DNA from: Burkholderiales bacterium
Lineage (GTDB): Bacteria; Pseudomonadota; Gammaproteobacteria; Burkholderiales; Burkholderiaceae
Length of the DNA: 7,530 bases
Assembly (NCBI GenBank): GCA_947372535.1
Contig: CANBUA010000238.1
Coordinates: 1 to 7,530 of the forward strand
Reading direction: 5' to 3'
The notes under the pieces are model-generated. The model had not been told where the DNA came from and ran no database searches. It was given only the letters and a program-made list of their open reading frames with translations. The translations under genes and the position numbers were made by a program. Positions 5,455 to 7,530 of the stretch are shown here, piece after piece (position 1 is the first letter of the stretch; every line of letters starts with the position of its first letter).

Positions 5455-7530
5455 ATGCCAGCCCGCACCTCGGCGCCAATCTGGGCGCTGTACGTGGAAG
5501 ACAACGCCCTCGATGCGGACCTGGCGCGCCGTGCCCTGCGGCGTGCGCATCCTGCCATCGAGCTGGAGGTGGTCGAGACCGTGGCCGATGCGCTGGCCCG
5601 GCTCGATGCGCAGCCGACACGCTACACCTGGGTGCTCTTTGACCTGACCCTGCCCGACGGCGATGGCCTCCAGGTGCTCAAGCACGTGCGCGCCAAGCGA
5701 CTGAAGTTGACCGCTGTGGCCGTGACCGGCACGGGCGACGAGCGTGCGGTGGTCCAAGCGCTCAAGACCGGCGTGGACGACTACGTCATCAAGCAAGGCG
5801 ACTACCTCGATCGACTGCCCGAGATCCTGACCCAGGCCCGACAACGCCTGATCGATGCCGCCCAATCACGCGCCGAGCACACCTTGCGCGTGCTCTACGT
5901 CGAGGACAACCCGCAGGATGGCGAACTCACGCTGCGCCACCTGGCGTCCCATGCCCCGCACCTTCAGGTGTCCCTGGTGCGCGCGCCCTTCCTGGGCCTG
6001 GACGAACGCCTGGCGCAACACGACTTCGACATCCTCCTGCTGGACTACCGGCTGGAGGACTTGAATGCCTTCGAGTTGCTCAAGCGCATCCAACACCACC
6101 ACCGCCACGAACTGCCCGTGGTCATCGTGACGGGCCAGGGCTCCGAGGAAATCGCCGTGCAGGCCCTGCGCCTGGGCGTGGCCGACTACCTCGTCAAAGA
6201 CCCCAGCTACCTGCTGCGCCTGCCCGCCGTGCTCGAATCGGCCTATGTGCGCGCCCAGTTGATGCGCGAACGTGAACACCTGCGGGCCAGCGAGGCGCAA
6301 CTGCTGGCGCTGACCCGGCAAGTGCCCGGCGCCATCGTGGTCATGACGCTCAAACCCGACGGCCAGATCATCCCCACGTATGCCACCGAGGCCTTGGGCA
6401 AGGTGCAAGGCTTGACCCTGCAAGACCTGACTGAAGGGGTGATGCAAGGGCGCATCCACCCAGACGACCGCGGCAAGCTGCGGCATGCCGTGACCCTCAC
6501 GGCCCGAGACATGAGCATCCAGAGTTGCGAATACCGCATGGACATCCCCGGCAAGGGTTGGTGCTGGTTCGAGACACAGATGAGCCCGCAGCCGCAGGAC
6601 GATGGCGACATCCTGCTCTACAGCTACACCTTCGACATCACCGAGCGAAAGCAATACGCCGCCATGGCCCTGGCCGCGCAGACCGCCGATCAGGCCAACC
6701 ATGCCAAGACCGAGTTCCTCTCGCGCATGAGCCATGAGTTGCGCACCCCGCTCAACGCCGTGATCGGTTTTGCCCAACTGCTGCGCACTGATCCCAAGGA
6801 GTCCATCAGCGCCAACCAGCGCCGCCAGATCCAGTTCATCGAGCAGGCTGGCCGCCATCTGGTCGACATGATCAGCGACATCCTGGACCTCTCGCGCATC
6901 GAGGCCGGACAACTGCCGCTCAGCCTCAGCCTGACAGATGCCCATGCCCTGTGCGCCGATGCCATGGCCTTCGTCGAGCCGGCGGCACGGCAGCAGGGCA
7001 TCGCCATCCAGATCACTCAGCCCACCCCATTGGGGAGCGCGCCTCTGGTCATGGTCGATCCGGTGCGCCTTCGTCAGGTCATGATCAACCTGCTCAGCAA
7101 CGCCATCAAGTACAACCGACCGCAGGGCCAAGTCCGCATCGACTGTCATGCGCAGAACGACGGCATGCTGGCCATCACCGTGACCGACACGGGCCTGGGC
7201 CTGAGCGCCGACCAGCAGCGTCATTTGTTCGAGCCCTTCAACCGCCTGGGCGCCGAGCGCAGCCAGATCGAAGGCACGGGCATCGGCCTGGCCATCGTCC
7301 GCAAGCTGCTGCTGTTGATGGGCGGCGACATCCACGTGCAAAGCGAGGTGGGCATCGGCAGCCACTTCACGGTGCTGCTGCCGCTGACCAAGGCCGGATC
7401 GCCACCGAACGCCGACGCCGACGCCGCCCAGACACCGAACGATGCAAGCCAGCCGCCGCCAAGCCTGGGTGTGATCTTGTACGCCGAGGACGACGCCATC
7501 AACGCCGAACTGATGCGCCAGATCCTGAAC
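5455..7530 (+). CDS. Hybrid histidine kinase, REC-REC-PAS-HisKA-HATPase-REC (3' truncated by window)
   Basis: The frame runs without a stop for 692 codons to the window edge, so the C-terminus is missing. REC1 (about 8-130) has E15/D16, phosphoacceptor D63, T91 and K113. REC2 (about 144-265) has E150/D151, D197, T226 and K248, but its loop after the aspartate reads DYRLEDLNAFELL, without the usual LPxxDG turn. A PAS domain follows (about 280-400, ending YTFDITERK). HisKA has H427 in MSHELRTPLNAVIGF. The HATPase has N box NLLSN (545-549), G1 DTGLG (578-582) and G2 GTGIGL (607-612). An Ala/Pro/Asp linker leads to a third receiver beginning at VILYAEDDAIN (E678, D679, D680). No membrane segment is seen. 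ATG 5455 lacks a Shine-Dalgarno; an in-frame GTG at 5434, six bases after a GAG, is an alternative start adding seven residues. It lies 49 bp after the regulator and is probably in the same operon, where it could receive phosphate on its N-terminal receivers and pass it on through REC3. Confidence 0.92.
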   Translation, partial: MPARTSAPIWALYVEDNALDADLARRALRRAHPAIELEVVETVADALARLDAQPTRYTWVLFDLTLPDGDGLQVLKHVRAKRLKLTAVAVTGTGDERAVVQALKTGVDDYVIKQGDYLDRLPEILTQARQRLIDAAQSRAEHTLRVLYVEDNPQDGELTLRHLASHAPHLQVSLVRAPFLGLDERLAQHDFDILLLDYRLEDLNAFELLKRIQHHHRHELPVVIVTGQGSEEIAVQALRLGVADYLVKDPSYLLRLPAVLESAYVRAQLMREREHLRASEAQLLALTRQVPGAIVVMTLKPDGQIIPTYATEALGKVQGLTLQDLTEGVMQGRIHPDDRGKLRHAVTLTARDMSIQSCEYRMDIPGKGWCWFETQMSPQPQDDGDILLYSYTFDITERKQYAAMALAAQTADQANHAKTEFLSRMSHELRTPLNAVIGFAQLLRTDPKESISANQRRQIQFIEQAGRHLVDMISDILDLSRIEAGQLPLSLSLTDAHALCADAMAFVEPAARQQGIAIQITQPTPLGSAPLVMVDPVRLRQVMINLLSNAIKYNRPQGQVRIDCHAQNDGMLAITVTDTGLGLSADQQRHLFEPFNRLGAERSQIEGTGIGLAIVRKLLLLMGGDIHVQSEVGIGSHFTVLLPLTKAGSPPNADADAAQTPNDASQPPPSLGVILYAEDDAINAELMRQILN

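Noticed and set aside
5866..7365. 499-residue minus-strand open frame antisense to the hybrid kinase
   Set aside because: Same cause: the sense frame is a continuous multi-domain hybrid kinase, and the antisense translation is His/Gln/Ala/Gly-rich without motifs.
7408..7428. GCC/GAC triplet run considered as a tandem repeat
   Set aside because: It is a short Ala/Asp linker between HATPase and the third receiver, of a kind common in GC-rich genes.

Overview
The window looks like chromosomal DNA of a betaproteobacterium, most likely Burkholderiales in the Comamonadaceae/Leptothrix/Aquabacterium sphere. This is inferred from high GC with strong third-position bias, a PEP-CTERM sorting-signal protein, a long IlvA with two regulatory domains, and soluble PAS/GAF kinases paired with an Rcp1-like response regulator. 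No sequence search was possible, so the genus is not established.

Layout: bases 2-238 (+) are the 3' end of an unrecognised gene with a Pro/Gln-rich tail. It converges on a strong, probably bidirectional terminator (263-296). Facing it, 342-1112 (-) encodes a secreted PEP-CTERM protein. Upstream of that on the same strand, 1207-2775 (-) is ilvA, the biosynthetic threonine deaminase. A 117-bp divergent intergenic region (2776-2892) carries a repeated AAGCGTGA element and a 15-bp dyad. It separates ilvA from a rightward signalling cluster: a PAS-GAF-PAS histidine kinase (2893-4974), a single-domain CheY/Rcp1-like response regulator overlapping it by ATGA (4971-5405), and a large hybrid kinase REC-REC-PAS-HisKA-HATPase-REC (5455 to beyond 7530). 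The hybrid gene is open to the window edge, so its C-terminus is not visible.

The three signalling genes probably form one transcription unit encoding a cytoplasmic multi-step phosphorelay. The first kinase senses through PAS/GAF domains and has the phytochrome-type kinase core that usually partners with Rcp1-like regulators. The hybrid kinase has two N-terminal receiver domains that could accept phosphate or modulate its own kinase. No DNA-binding or enzymatic output domain and no transmembrane segment is visible, so the end target is unknown. The ilvA and PEP-CTERM genes are not obviously connected to it in function. Nothing here forces the conclusion of an undescribed system. The features most worth following are the repeated elements in the divergent promoter region and the receiver-rich organisation of the relay.
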